DNA of 8,109 bases, taken from Candidatus Bathyarchaeota archaeon (GTDB taxonomy: Archaea; Thermoproteota; Bathyarchaeia; Bathyarchaeales; UBA233). Each line of letters starts with the position of its first letter. Positions within the stretch are counted from its first letter, which is position 1. The translations under genes were made by a program, and so were the position numbers. The stretch spans positions 1 to 8,109 of the forward strand of contig SMYP01000106.1 of the NCBI GenBank assembly GCA_007050895.1, read 5' to 3'. This document shows positions 1 through 6,214 of this stretch, piece by piece. The notes under the pieces are model-generated. The model was not told where the DNA came from. It worked only from the letters and a program-made list of their open reading frames with translations, and ran no database searches.

Positions 1-393
1 AACATTAAAGAACTTATCGAGATTTTTTGTTTTGAGCATGTGATTTACTACAACGCGGTTGTTCATAGAAGCCAAGCCTAACTTGATTTTTCCCTGTAAC
101 GTTTCCAGAAGTTCTAGTGCGCCCGGCAGCAATTTTACACTGCTGCTCATTTTAATTTCCTCTTGAGCTTTCTTTTTGACTAGGTTTTTAATTCGCACTT
201 TATCAAAACATGCGTCGGTAGCGCGGAGGATTTCTCTAAATGTTTCTGTCGAGCCTACTCCTATGAGTCGCTCAATGAATTTGTCGCTTACTTTGCAATT
301 AACATCATCTAGAGCTTTTCGAAAGGAGGCCAAAACAATTTGACGACTGTCAGCAAGTGTTCCATCCCAATCGAATATAATAGCTTCGAACAT
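1..393 (-). CDS. HAD-superfamily hydrolase (phosphoglycolate phosphatase-like), 3' end cut by window edge
   Basis: The first 131 codons of a haloacid-dehalogenase-type phosphohydrolase are visible, reading from an ATG at 393 off the left edge without a stop. The N-terminus, MFEAIIFDWDGTLADS, is HAD motif I: Asp8 would be the phosphoryl-accepting nucleophile and Asp10 the general acid/base. A helical segment (about residues 15-85) fits a C1 cap, and the stretch LGLASMNNR near residues 106-114 fits motif II with its Ser. Motifs III and IV (Lys and acidic pair) lie outside the window. The family removes phosphate from small molecules such as 2-phosphoglycolate; the actual substrate cannot be read from this part. 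The start is 23 bases after the proC stop, so the two are probably cotranscribed; no strong Shine-Dalgarno is present, only GGA about 8 bases upstream. The family call is secure, the substrate is not. Confidence 0.88.
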   Translation of the reverse strand, partial: MFEAIIFDWDGTLADSRQIVLASFRKALDDVNCKVSDKFIERLIGVGSTETFREILRATDACFDKVRIKNLVKKKAQEEIKMSSSVKLLPGALELLETLQGKIKLGLASMNNRVVVNHMLKTKNLDKFFNV

Positions 394-416
394 TTTTGAA
401 TCCGATTCAGCTGCAG

Positions 417-1229
417 TTACTCCGAATTCACACCCAACTCTTCTCGGATACGTCGACTTTTCTTGGCTGCTTCCTCAACTGCGCGCATTAGCGCCTGCCT
501 TATCGAGCTTCCTTCAAGTTCGTATATGGCTTCGATCGTTGTACCGCCTGGCGTAGTAACCATGTCCTTTACTTTTGCCGGGTGTTCCTGCAAGTCTAAG
601 ACAAGCTTTCCTGTACCTAAAACGGTTTGTGCTGCACCGTACAAAGCCACTTTTCTAGGTAAGCCAACTTTCAATCCAGAATACATTAATGCTTCAATTA
701 TTATGGAGATGTATCCGGGTCCGCTGCCCGTCAAAGCTGTTATGGCGTCCATATATTTCTCGTCGACTTCCTCGCATACACCCATGCGGGTTAAAAGGGA
801 CCTGATTTTTTCTTTGTCCTGTTTCGTTACATTTTCTCCGCAGCAGTACGCCGTATAGGACGCCTGCACCAAAGCTGCAACGTTTGGCATAATTCTAACT
901 ATCTTAGCATCGGGAACGAATTTCTTCAAGTATTTCAAAGGGACAGTTGCGGCTATAGAGATTACCAGCTTATCTTTTACTGTGTTGTTGATTTGCGTCA
1001 GAACGGTTTTCACGCTATTTGGTTTAACGCATATAAAGATGACATCAGCGGCTTCAGCTGCTTTTCGGCTGTCAGAACTTACAGCCACGCCTAGTTTTTC
1101 CTGTTCTTTCAGTTTTTCAGGTATAATGTCAACAGCGGTAATTTTGCCTGTGTATCCGCTTTTCAGTAGGCTTTGCACTATAGCTCCGCCCATCATTCCT
1201 GCGCCTATTACGGCGACTTTATCATTCAT
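417..1229 (-). CDS. proC: Pyrroline-5-carboxylate reductase
   Basis: This 270-residue cytoplasmic enzyme should reduce 1-pyrroline-5-carboxylate to L-proline with NAD(P)H, the last step of proline synthesis. The N-terminal Rossmann fold begins directly at the start codon, with the dinucleotide loop GAGMMG at residues 9-14. The conserved segment VRIMPNVAA lies at 111-119. The C-terminal helical dimerisation domain carries the family signature around ALTGSGPGYI (165-174) and TTPGGTTIEAI (225-235), which form the substrate pocket. Length matches the usual 265-280 residues, and no key motif is missing. The ATG at 1229 leaves only six residues before the first beta-strand glycines, so it is the natural start; a weak AGAGTGA lies upstream. 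It follows trm1 by 84 bases and precedes the HAD gene by 23, suggesting a proC-HAD transcript with its own weak promoter. Confidence 0.95.
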   Translation of the reverse strand: MNDKVAVIGAGMMGGAIVQSLLKSGYTGKITAVDIIPEKLKEQEKLGVAVSSDSRKAAEAADVIFICVKPNSVKTVLTQINNTVKDKLVISIAATVPLKYLKKFVPDAKIVRIMPNVAALVQASYTAYCCGENVTKQDKEKIRSLLTRMGVCEEVDEKYMDAITALTGSGPGYISIIIEALMYSGLKVGLPRKVALYGAAQTVLGTGKLVLDLQEHPAKVKDMVTTPGGTTIEAIYELEGSSIRQALMRAVEEAAKKSRRIREELGVNSE

Positions 1230-1271
1230 GAGACAGTCACTCTTTGCATTAACTACATTGTATCTGCTCTT

Positions 1272-1282
1272 AACTTTTATTG
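1272..1282 (-). promoter_or_regulatory. Possible TATA box for proC
   Basis: In the 84-base gap between trm1 and proC the minus strand reads CAATAAAAGTT. It is an imperfect archaeal TATA-like element; with the usual 25-base spacing, transcription would begin near 1251, giving a leader of about 20 bases before the proC ATG at 1229. A run of five T on the minus strand (1309-1305), just after the trm1 stop, could end the upstream transcript. Both signals are weak and read-through from trm1 is equally possible. Confidence 0.25.
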
Positions 1283-1313
1283 TCGCATCTTTGTTTCTTT
1301 ATCTAAAAATCAA

Positions 1314-2549
1314 TTAAATAAGGCTCTCGTTTACGCTTGCCGTAGTTTTTTGCAGTAGCTCTTGTATAATCAAGGCAGGAGCATCAGTTCTTATACCTCG
1401 TGAGTTAAAATGGGTAAGGACAGCTTGGAACCCTCTGTCGTGTAGGCTTTGAAGCATAACGGATACGGAGGGCACGGGCACGCCCAACTTGTCACTGATT
1501 TGGTCGATGACATAGTACGTTGTTGGGGCTTCTACCTCGTCTTTCACTAAAGCGAGCAGTTTGGCGATTGATCTGCTGTTACGCAGAATCATGTGTCTAT
1601 TTTCCTCCATCATAACCTCACAGAAGTTTTGGTCAAATATTTTTCCGAGCCACAACGGTCCAGCCCAACTCAACTTGTTGCCGCACTCTGGGCATTCTTC
1701 GAAAAACCTCGGAGAAAACGTTTTTGCCAATTCTCTATGAAAACAATTAAAGCAGTGAATCACATATCCTATGCTTTCCACGCTTGCGTCAGCCTTTCTT
1801 GCTCCGTAAGCTATCTGTGCGTAAACTCGGATGTAATGATCAGCGGCGTGGCTGAACACAAATCGGACACCTATGTCTTGTTTAGCAGCGACTTTTGCCG
1901 TGTTTCCTGCTAGTAGCCTTACTGCTAGCTCGTGGCAGTATTCAGTGCGCAGAGGCTTTCCCCCGTATTTCCTAAAACAGGCTTTTGGATGCACGCCGCA
2001 TAAAGGGGCAAGATCAGTGGCAGTCGCAGCCAAAAAACCCATGTTACGGAGAGCACGGACGGCTGAATCCAAATATTGCACGGGTGAACCGAAAGGATCA
2101 ATATCCACAATGTCGAATCTCCTATGAGGTGCACCATGGCAGCTTAGAAGACAGTTTGCATCTTTATGCTTAATCGTTACAATGTCTTGTAACCCATTCA
2201 AGTTTATATTGTACTGTGCAAGTTTAAAGGAACGCTCATTTATGTCGCTGCTCACAACCTTGTTGACGCCTTGAATTTCTGCTGCGAAGCGGATACCTCT
2301 GATTCCCGAACCTGTCAACGGGTCGCAGATAGAGATTTTCCTTTTAATAAGGCGCTGATAAGCTTGGAATGCCAAGACTGATAGATCTCGATTAAATTCC
2401 ATGACTGGATTATAGAATACTGGAGCTTTTGATGGAGCATAATCGCAAGGTTTCTTTTTGAAGCTTTCAAGCATCGGGACAATCACTTTTACTTTCCCTT
2501 CACTAACAGTCTCGCTTGGATAATCCGATTTGAATTGTATTTTTGACAT
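1314..2549 (-). CDS. trm1: tRNA (guanine(26)-N(2))-dimethyltransferase Trm1
   Basis: This 411-residue enzyme should transfer one or two methyl groups from S-adenosylmethionine to N2 of guanine 26 at the hinge between the D and anticodon stems of tRNA. The N-terminus has the family hallmark EGKVKVIVP (17-25) followed by FYNPVMEFNRDLSVL (45-59). The methyltransferase core shows motif I at DPLTGSGIRGIR (76-87), the acidic end of strand 2 at SSDIN (100-104), and the catalytic motif IV DIDPFGSP (149-156). The conserved TDLAPLCG (178-185) follows. In the C-terminal domain Cys266/Cys269 and Cys286/Cys289 form two CxxC pairs, a probable zinc site that is found in many archaeal members. Length is as expected for archaeal Trm1 (about 370-420). 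The ATG at 2549 lies about 43 bases from an AT-rich promoter element shared with the divergent THEP1 gene. Confidence 0.96.
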   Translation of the reverse strand: MSKIQFKSDYPSETVSEGKVKVIVPMLESFKKKPCDYAPSKAPVFYNPVMEFNRDLSVLAFQAYQRLIKRKISICDPLTGSGIRGIRFAAEIQGVNKVVSSDINERSFKLAQYNINLNGLQDIVTIKHKDANCLLSCHGAPHRRFDIVDIDPFGSPVQYLDSAVRALRNMGFLAATATDLAPLCGVHPKACFRKYGGKPLRTEYCHELAVRLLAGNTAKVAAKQDIGVRFVFSHAADHYIRVYAQIAYGARKADASVESIGYVIHCFNCFHRELAKTFSPRFFEECPECGNKLSWAGPLWLGKIFDQNFCEVMMEENRHMILRNSRSIAKLLALVKDEVEAPTTYYVIDQISDKLGVPVPSVSVMLQSLHDRGFQAVLTHFNSRGIRTDAPALIIQELLQKTTASVNESLI

Positions 2550-2586
2550 GATATTTCTGCCCTTGTTATACGTGGGTTATGAGAAG

Positions 2587-2600
2587 AAATTTATTTGCAT
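2587..2600. promoter_or_regulatory. Shared AT-rich promoter element between divergent trm1 and THEP1 genes
   Basis: The 74-base divergent gap holds one AT-rich core, AAATTTATTTGCAT, preceded on the plus strand by purines (GAGAAG) that resemble a BRE. Read on the plus strand it is TATA-like and would place transcription start near 2617-2620, only a few bases before the GTG at 2624, so a leaderless or nearly leaderless THEP1 message. Read on the minus strand (ATGCAAATAAATTT) it would place the trm1 start near 2566, with a leader of about 17 bases. No second good TATA candidate is seen in the gap. Positions of transcription starts are inferred from standard archaeal spacing. Confidence 0.4.
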
Positions 2601-2623
2601 ATTAGATTTCTGGTTTATAGGTT

Positions 2624-3187
2624 GTGGGAGTATTGCAGAAGCGCGTGTTGCTTTTGACTGGCAACCCCGGTATCGGAAAAACTTCTGTACTTGTGAAAAC
2701 GGTTAACGCGTTGAAAGAGAAAGGCTACTGCGTTGGCGGTATGATGAGTCTCGAAGCGCGTGAGGGCGAAACACGAATAGGTTTCGAAATTTTTGACCTT
2801 AACAGTGGTCAACGAGGCTGGCTCGCACGTGTAGATCAGAAAGCGGGACCGAAGGTAGGGAAATACAGTGTCAATTTGGAAGATCTCGACTTAATCGGGG
2901 CTAAATCTATTGAAGATGCACTGAAAAAATGTGCTGTTGTCGTAATAGATGAAATTGGACCCATGGAGCTATTCTCAGAAAAATTTAAAGAAGCCACGAC
3001 TAAAGCGCTAGAGAGTCGCAAGGTTATTTTAGCTGTTGTACACAGGAAATCAAAAGATAGGCTCATAATCAAAGCTAAAAACCGAGAGGATTCAATAACA
3101 TTCAAAGTTACGCAAGAAAACCGAAATGAACTCCATACAACGCTGATTTCTACATTATATAAAATCCAAATGAAAAAGTTGGGATAA
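2624..3187 (+). CDS. THEP1-family nucleoside-triphosphatase
   Basis: This 187-residue P-loop protein matches the THEP1 family (archaeal and eukaryotic NTPases such as human NTPCR), which hydrolyse ATP, GTP and other nucleoside triphosphates slowly; the cellular role is unsettled. The Walker A loop GNPGIGKT is at 13-20 with Lys19 and Thr20, and the Walker B strand VVVIDEIG at 105-112 with Asp109 and Glu110. Between them the typical family stretch REGETRIGFEIFDL (46-59) and WLAR (66-69) is present, and VVHRK (138-142) follows the Walker B region. Length fits the usual 175-190. The start is a GTG placed to give the normal short lead-in to the first strand; ATG is not available nearby. A run of six T follows immediately after the stop. 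The gene reads away from trm1 and lies 66 bases ahead of the MDH start. Confidence 0.92.
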   Translation: MGVLQKRVLLLTGNPGIGKTSVLVKTVNALKEKGYCVGGMMSLEAREGETRIGFEIFDLNSGQRGWLARVDQKAGPKVGKYSVNLEDLDLIGAKSIEDALKKCAVVVIDEIGPMELFSEKFKEATTKALESRKVILAVVHRKSKDRLIIKAKNREDSITFKVTQENRNELHTTLISTLYKIQMKKLG

Positions 3188-3193
3188 TTTTTT
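3188..3193 (+). terminator. T-tract directly after the THEP1 stop
   Basis: Six consecutive T begin at the base after the TAA stop of the THEP1 gene. Archaeal RNA polymerases often terminate at such U-tracts without a hairpin. The tract is short, so partial read-through into the MDH gene is likely if this works at all. Confidence 0.3.
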
Positions 3194-3211
3194 CGGGCAT
3201 TAGTCAACACG

Positions 3212-3222
3212 TTAGTTTTATC
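3212..3222 (+). promoter_or_regulatory. Possible TATA box for the malate dehydrogenase gene
   Basis: The plus strand reads TTAGTTTTATC here, an imperfect TATA-like element. Standard spacing puts transcription start near 3242, which is downstream of an in-frame GTG at 3224 and about 12 bases upstream of the ATG at 3254. If real, it supports the ATG as the MDH start. The match to consensus is weak. Confidence 0.25.
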
Positions 3223-3253
3223 AGTGAAGCAAGTACATAGCATCTTGATTGTT

Positions 3254-4162
3254 ATGATAACAATTGTTGGTGCTGGAAAAGTAGGTGCTTCAGCAGCCTT
3301 CGAAATTCTAAGGTATAGAATAAGCGATGTAACTATCATTGATATTGCTGAGGACTTGGCGAAAGGTGAAGCATTGGATATGATGCAAGCAGCTCCAGCC
3401 ATAGAGTTTGACGGAGAAATTCGCGGGACAAAAGACTACGATGCAATGAAAGGAAGCGAACTCGTTATAGTAATAGCTGGTCAAGGCCGAAAACTCGGCA
3501 TGACACGCATTGACCTTATGAACAATAACGCCAGAATAATTCGCAACATAGTTAAAGAGGTCGGCAAATTTGCACCTGAATGTAAATTGATGATCGTCAC
3601 AAACCCCGTTGATATAATGACCTACATCGCCCGAAGAGAATCAGGATTACCCGCGCATCGAGTTTTCGGCATGGGCAACATCCTCGATACGCTCCGCTTT
3701 CGCTCATATATCGCGCAAGAACTAAATGTTTCCAGACAAGACGTAAACGCCCTGGTAATTGGAGAACATGGTGATAGCATGGTTCCACTCGTTGAATATG
3801 CAAGCGTTACTGGAATCCCAATTACTTTACTGCTTACCAAAGATCAAATTAAGAAAGTTGTTCAGCAAACAATCAGTTCAGGCGCAGACGTAATCAAATT
3901 GAAAGGTGCCACGACATATGCACCGGCTGCAGTAATTGCCTTAATGGCAGACGCTGTGATAAAAGGAAGAAACCGAGTCCTAAGTGTTTCCACATGTCCA
4001 AGCGGAGAATACGGTTGCTCAGATTACTCGATAGGGGTTCCAGTAGTTTTAGGAAGAAACGGTGTGGAAAAAATAATAGAACTCAAGCTTTCCCCAGAAT
4101 CAAAACTACGCTTTGAAAATTCCATAACAAAAATTAAAGAAGCAGTAATTGCTCTGAAATAA
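3254..4162 (+). CDS. mdh: NAD-dependent malate dehydrogenase (LDH/MDH family)
   Basis: This 302-residue protein should interconvert L-malate and oxaloacetate in the cytoplasm. The Rossmann loop GAGKVG is at 6-11 immediately after the start, and Asp30 at the end of strand 2 favours NAD over NADP. The mobile loop GQGRKLGMTR (76-85) carries Arg79 and Arg85; Arg rather than Gln at the first position marks malate dehydrogenase instead of lactate dehydrogenase. Catalytic Asp145, Arg148 (ILDTLRFR) and His172 (GEHGDSM) are present, with Asn117 in TNPVD. The usual proline of the RKPG loop is Leu here. An in-frame GTG at 3224 would add ten residues before the first beta strand; I prefer the ATG because family members begin almost directly with the strand, although no Shine-Dalgarno precedes it. 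It sits between THEP1 and RNase HII, all on the plus strand. Confidence 0.94.
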   Translation: MITIVGAGKVGASAAFEILRYRISDVTIIDIAEDLAKGEALDMMQAAPAIEFDGEIRGTKDYDAMKGSELVIVIAGQGRKLGMTRIDLMNNNARIIRNIVKEVGKFAPECKLMIVTNPVDIMTYIARRESGLPAHRVFGMGNILDTLRFRSYIAQELNVSRQDVNALVIGEHGDSMVPLVEYASVTGIPITLLLTKDQIKKVVQQTISSGADVIKLKGATTYAPAAVIALMADAVIKGRNRVLSVSTCPSGEYGCSDYSIGVPVVLGRNGVEKIIELKLSPESKLRFENSITKIKEAVIALK

Positions 4163-4210
4163 TAGCGTTCTAAAAAGCAAAAGTTTCTCAAAGATAAAAG
4201 CAATTCTAAA

Positions 4211-4219
4211 CTTTTATAG
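4211..4219 (+). promoter_or_regulatory. TATA box of the RNase HII gene
   Basis: Within the 94-base gap after MDH the sequence AACTTTTATAGC contains TTTTATA at 4212-4218, a good archaeal TATA element. Its centre is about 42 bases from the ATG at 4257, which predicts transcription start near 4240 and a leader of roughly 17 bases containing the Shine-Dalgarno motif. Confidence 0.45.
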
Positions 4220-4243
4220 CTTGCAAATCCAATAGCACATTTT

Positions 4244-4248
4244 TGAGG
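4244..4248 (+). promoter_or_regulatory. Shine-Dalgarno site fixing the RNase HII start
   Basis: TGAGG lies 8 bases before the ATG at 4257. It is complementary to the 3' end of archaeal 16S rRNA and is the clearest ribosome-binding site in the window, fixing the first codon of RNase HII. Confidence 0.6.
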
Positions 4249-4256
4249 CACTATAG

Positions 4257-4919
4257 ATGCTGGTAGCCGGAGTTGATGAAGCGGGTCGAGGTTGCATAAT
4301 TGGTCCTCTAGTTGTCGCTGGTATCTCAGTGAGAGAGGAGAATATCCCGTTTATACGTCAGTTAGGCGTAAAAGACTCAAAGCTTCTTTCTCCAAAAAGA
4401 CGCGAAAGCCTCTTCGTCGAAATCACGCGTTTCGCAGACAGACATCATATTATAAAGCTTTTGCCCAACGAAATTGATAGTGCAGTGGAATGTAAGAGAA
4501 AATTGCATAAGCTGAACAGGCTGGAGGCGCAAACCATGGCGCAGATTATTAACAACCTGAAGCCAGATGAGGTCTATGTGGATGCCGCAGATGTACTTGA
4601 GGAGCGCTTCAAACAGCACATTCAGGAAAACTTGACGGTAAATGCTAGAATCACTTCGAAACATAAGGCTGATAGGCTTTACCCCGTTGTTTCCGCTGCT
4701 TCGATTATAGCGAAAGTTGAGCGCGACAAGGAAATCGAAGCTTTAAAAAGAATCTATGGCGACTTTGGCAGCGGATATCTAGCAGACAAGAAAACCCTGC
4801 AATTTCTCAAAAAGTGGTTGCAAACACACTCTGACTATCCCAGTTGCGTGAGACAATCATGGAAAACCGCAAAGCAATTCAAAGGCGAGAAGGGGTTCGT
4901 GCAAAAGAAGCTGATTTAG
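4257..4919 (+). CDS. rnhB: Ribonuclease HII
   Basis: This 220-residue endonuclease should cleave the RNA strand of RNA:DNA hybrids and nick at single ribonucleotides in DNA, acting in replication and repair with two metal ions. All four carboxylates expected for the family are visible: Asp7 and Glu8 in AGVDEAGRG, Asp109 in VYVDAADV and Asp139 in HKADRLYPVVSAASIIAK; Tyr142 is in the position of the tyrosine that reads the ribonucleotide junction. The GRG motif is at 10-12, but it is followed by Cys13 where most members have Pro. Length matches archaeal single-domain RNase HII (205-235). A TATA box and a well-placed TGAGG precede the ATG, so the gene appears to have its own promoter. Its TAG stop overlaps the TAA stop of the convergent HTH gene by four bases. 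Confidence 0.96.
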   Translation: MLVAGVDEAGRGCIIGPLVVAGISVREENIPFIRQLGVKDSKLLSPKRRESLFVEITRFADRHHIIKLLPNEIDSAVECKRKLHKLNRLEAQTMAQIINNLKPDEVYVDAADVLEERFKQHIQENLTVNARITSKHKADRLYPVVSAASIIAKVERDKEIEALKRIYGDFGSGYLADKKTLQFLKKWLQTHSDYPSCVRQSWKTAKQFKGEKGFVQKKLI

Positions 4920-5860
4920 ACATTCATGATCAAGTCTTCTGAGGTTTGCAGCGAGGATAATTCATCCACGCAAATGCAATACACCGCTTTACGAGGAGAC
5001 CTGGGTTTCTCAGTAATCAAAACCGGATGAGCGTGAATTACATTGCAAAAGCTTATGATTTCCTCAATTCTTTTATCAATGTCTCTTTCTCCTCTCACGG
5101 CAATGCTTCCTACTATTACGTGCTTATTCTTCGGAATATTCATTATGAAGTCGAAAGGTGCCCTAAAAACAGGGGAAACATCGCAAAAGGCAAATTTCTT
5201 TAATACTTTTTGTAGGAGGACTTTTCTGATAAATTCATGACGGGCTTTCATAAGGCAACACTGATGTTGCTTGCGCGTTCTTTCGAGAACATTTATTGGT
5301 TTCGCCACTGGAATCCCTAAAGTTTCAGCTAATTTGTAAGCTGATTTTACTGAAGCTTTAGCCATGCCTCTTTCATAACCGTAAAGAGTTCTGCGAGAAA
5401 CCCCAATCATAACCGCGAGCTTGCCAATGGAAAGGCCTAGTTCTTTTCTTCGTCTCTCAACGAGTTTCCCGTCAACTTCAACAGAGTAACCTCCTGGACC
5501 AGCGTAAATCAGCGGATTCGCAGTTTTGAGTGCTATGTTCCGGATGGTTTTTTCAGTTATAACAAGAATTCCGTTTCTCGAGTATACAGTATCATCTTCC
5601 AAAGGCTTGCCATGTGTCTGCTGACTAATTAGCAACGAAGATGCGGAAACACGGTTTGCTATGACCTTTAATTCTCTAGCACTGTGAGCTGAAAAAGTAT
5701 CCACGTCAGAGTTTACCTTCACCAAAACTGTCGTGTCGTTTTTTCTAGCTGCGAAATCAAAGCAGCTTTGCCGTGAACAGCATATTTGAGAAATCTGAAA
5801 GCCTGCCTCTTTCAACGTGACCCCAAGGTGGACCACGTTCTCCATTTCCCAATGGTTCAT
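4916..5860 (-). CDS. COG1395-type putative HTH transcriptional regulator
   Basis: This 314-residue protein resembles the archaeal 'putative HTH-type transcriptional regulatory protein' family (COG1395), whose targets are unknown. A Cro/C1-type HTH spans about residues 131-186: RRKELGLSIGKLAVMIGV then SRRTLYGYERG, the usual helix-turn-helix followed by YE-x-G. The N-terminal domain (about 8-118) has a strand-rich segment CFDFAARKNDTTVLVKV (33-49) that recalls a restriction-endonuclease-like fold, but the glutamate expected two residues before the Lys is Val, so cleavage activity is unlikely. The C-terminal domain (about 200-314) is an alpha/beta unit found in the family. Nine cysteines, including the pairs 27/28 and 201/202, are notable. 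A strong TATA box lies about 37 bases upstream of the ATG. Another in-frame ATG at codon 6 is possible. Family assignment is confident; regulation is inferred only from the HTH. Confidence 0.88.
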   Translation of the reverse strand: MNHWEMENVVHLGVTLKEAGFQISQICCSRQSCFDFAARKNDTTVLVKVNSDVDTFSAHSARELKVIANRVSASSLLISQQTHGKPLEDDTVYSRNGILVITEKTIRNIALKTANPLIYAGPGGYSVEVDGKLVERRRKELGLSIGKLAVMIGVSRRTLYGYERGMAKASVKSAYKLAETLGIPVAKPINVLERTRKQHQCCLMKARHEFIRKVLLQKVLKKFAFCDVSPVFRAPFDFIMNIPKNKHVIVGSIAVRGERDIDKRIEEIISFCNVIHAHPVLITEKPRSPRKAVYCICVDELSSLQTSEDLIMNV

Positions 5861-5892
5861 CGGCTGTCACTGCCTATTATCCATTGCGATGA

Positions 5893-5902
5893 AAAATATA
5901 AA
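5893..5902 (-). promoter_or_regulatory. TATA box of the HTH regulator gene
   Basis: The minus strand reads GGTTTATATTTTTC across this site, the closest match to the archaeal TATA consensus in the window. Standard spacing gives transcription start near 5872 and a leader of about 12 bases ahead of the ATG at 5860. No clear inverted repeat that would serve as an operator overlaps the box. Confidence 0.55.
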
Positions 5903-5921
5903 CCATGCTCTCTAAGCTTCA

Positions 5922-6150
5922 CTAAATAACTTTTTTTAAATCCGGGGCTACCAACCGAATACGCGAAAAAATAATCGAGATAGGCTTATCTATTTATGAA
6001 TATACCAGCTGATTACCTTGGCAACGGAGAACGTGTATATCGTCTTGTGATTGATCTACACCAAACAGATATTCATCTATTTCCGCATGTAGTTACTGCT
6101 GAGCCTAACATTGTCAATACTACTGATAATGCAAATAATGTTCTATTCAT
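5922..6150 (-). pseudogene. Possible remnant of a secreted-protein gene
   Basis: On the minus strand an ATG at 6150 opens 25 codons, ending at a TGA at 6075-6073, that read MNRTLFALSVVLTMLGSAVT then TCGNR: a basic start and hydrophobic core like a signal peptide. Overlapping its end in another frame are about 30 further codons ending at the TAA at 5996-5994, which read protein-like (for example EIDEYLFGVDQSQDDIHVL), and beyond that stop the same frame stays open for 23 codons to 5922. One frameshift plus one stop would therefore join a signal peptide to a short extracellular segment. This could be a decayed gene, but in AT-rich spacer such runs also arise by chance, and I recognise no family. 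Confidence 0.2.
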
Positions 6151-6158
6151 AGCAGCAC

Positions 6159-6175
6159 TAACCTTCAATAGGTTA
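6159..6175. repeat. Short inverted repeat (6-base stem, 5-base loop)
   Basis: TAACCT and AGGTTA pair perfectly around the loop TCAAT. It lies 40 bases past the fibrillarin stop on that gene's strand but has no T-run after it in that direction, so it is a poor terminator candidate. On the minus strand its 3' arm contains AGG of a GAAGG that precedes the ATG at 6150. Confidence 0.35.
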
Positions 6176-6214
6176 CAACGTTCCCTTATTTTTCGCTATA
6201 TTAATACTGCAAAA

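Larger units (their letters stand above)
5861..6214. other. 354-base intergenic region between the HTH regulator and fibrillarin
   Basis: This is the only stretch over 300 bases without a convincing gene. It is more AT-rich than the flanking genes. It contains the regulator's TATA box (5893-5902), a plus-strand T/A tract at 5931-5940, an imperfect 14-base palindrome AGATAGGCTTATCT (5978-5991), a 17-base hairpin (6159-6175) and short minus-strand open frames that read like fragments of a secreted protein. A plus-strand open frame of 89 codons (5996-6265) runs through it into the 3' end of fibrillarin, but nothing about it looks like a known protein and its last 17 codons are antisense to flpA. 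I see no tRNA and no clean box C/D RNA. Confidence 0.7.

Noticed and set aside
463..858. Plus-strand open frame of 131 codons
   Set aside because: It is fully antisense to proC, whose motifs are intact; the translation is Ser/Cys-rich and shows no domain.
3224..3253. Ten-codon N-terminal extension of MDH from a GTG at 3224
   Set aside because: The family begins almost directly with the first Rossmann strand, and a TATA-like element would place the transcript start after this GTG. It cannot be fully excluded.
2836..3402. Minus-strand open frame of 188 codons across the THEP1-MDH junction
   Set aside because: It is antisense to two genes with intact catalytic motifs and spans the gap between them; the translation has no recognisable motif.
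5978..5991. Imperfect palindrome AGATAGGCTTATCT as a regulator operator
   Set aside because: Its centre does not match, it is about 85 bases from the regulator's TATA box, and no second copy was seen in the window.
6040..6125. Possible box C/D guide RNA near its protein partners
   Set aside because: GTGATTGA and CTGA-like strings occur on the plus strand, but no correct C box (RTGATGA), D' box and spacing set could be assembled.
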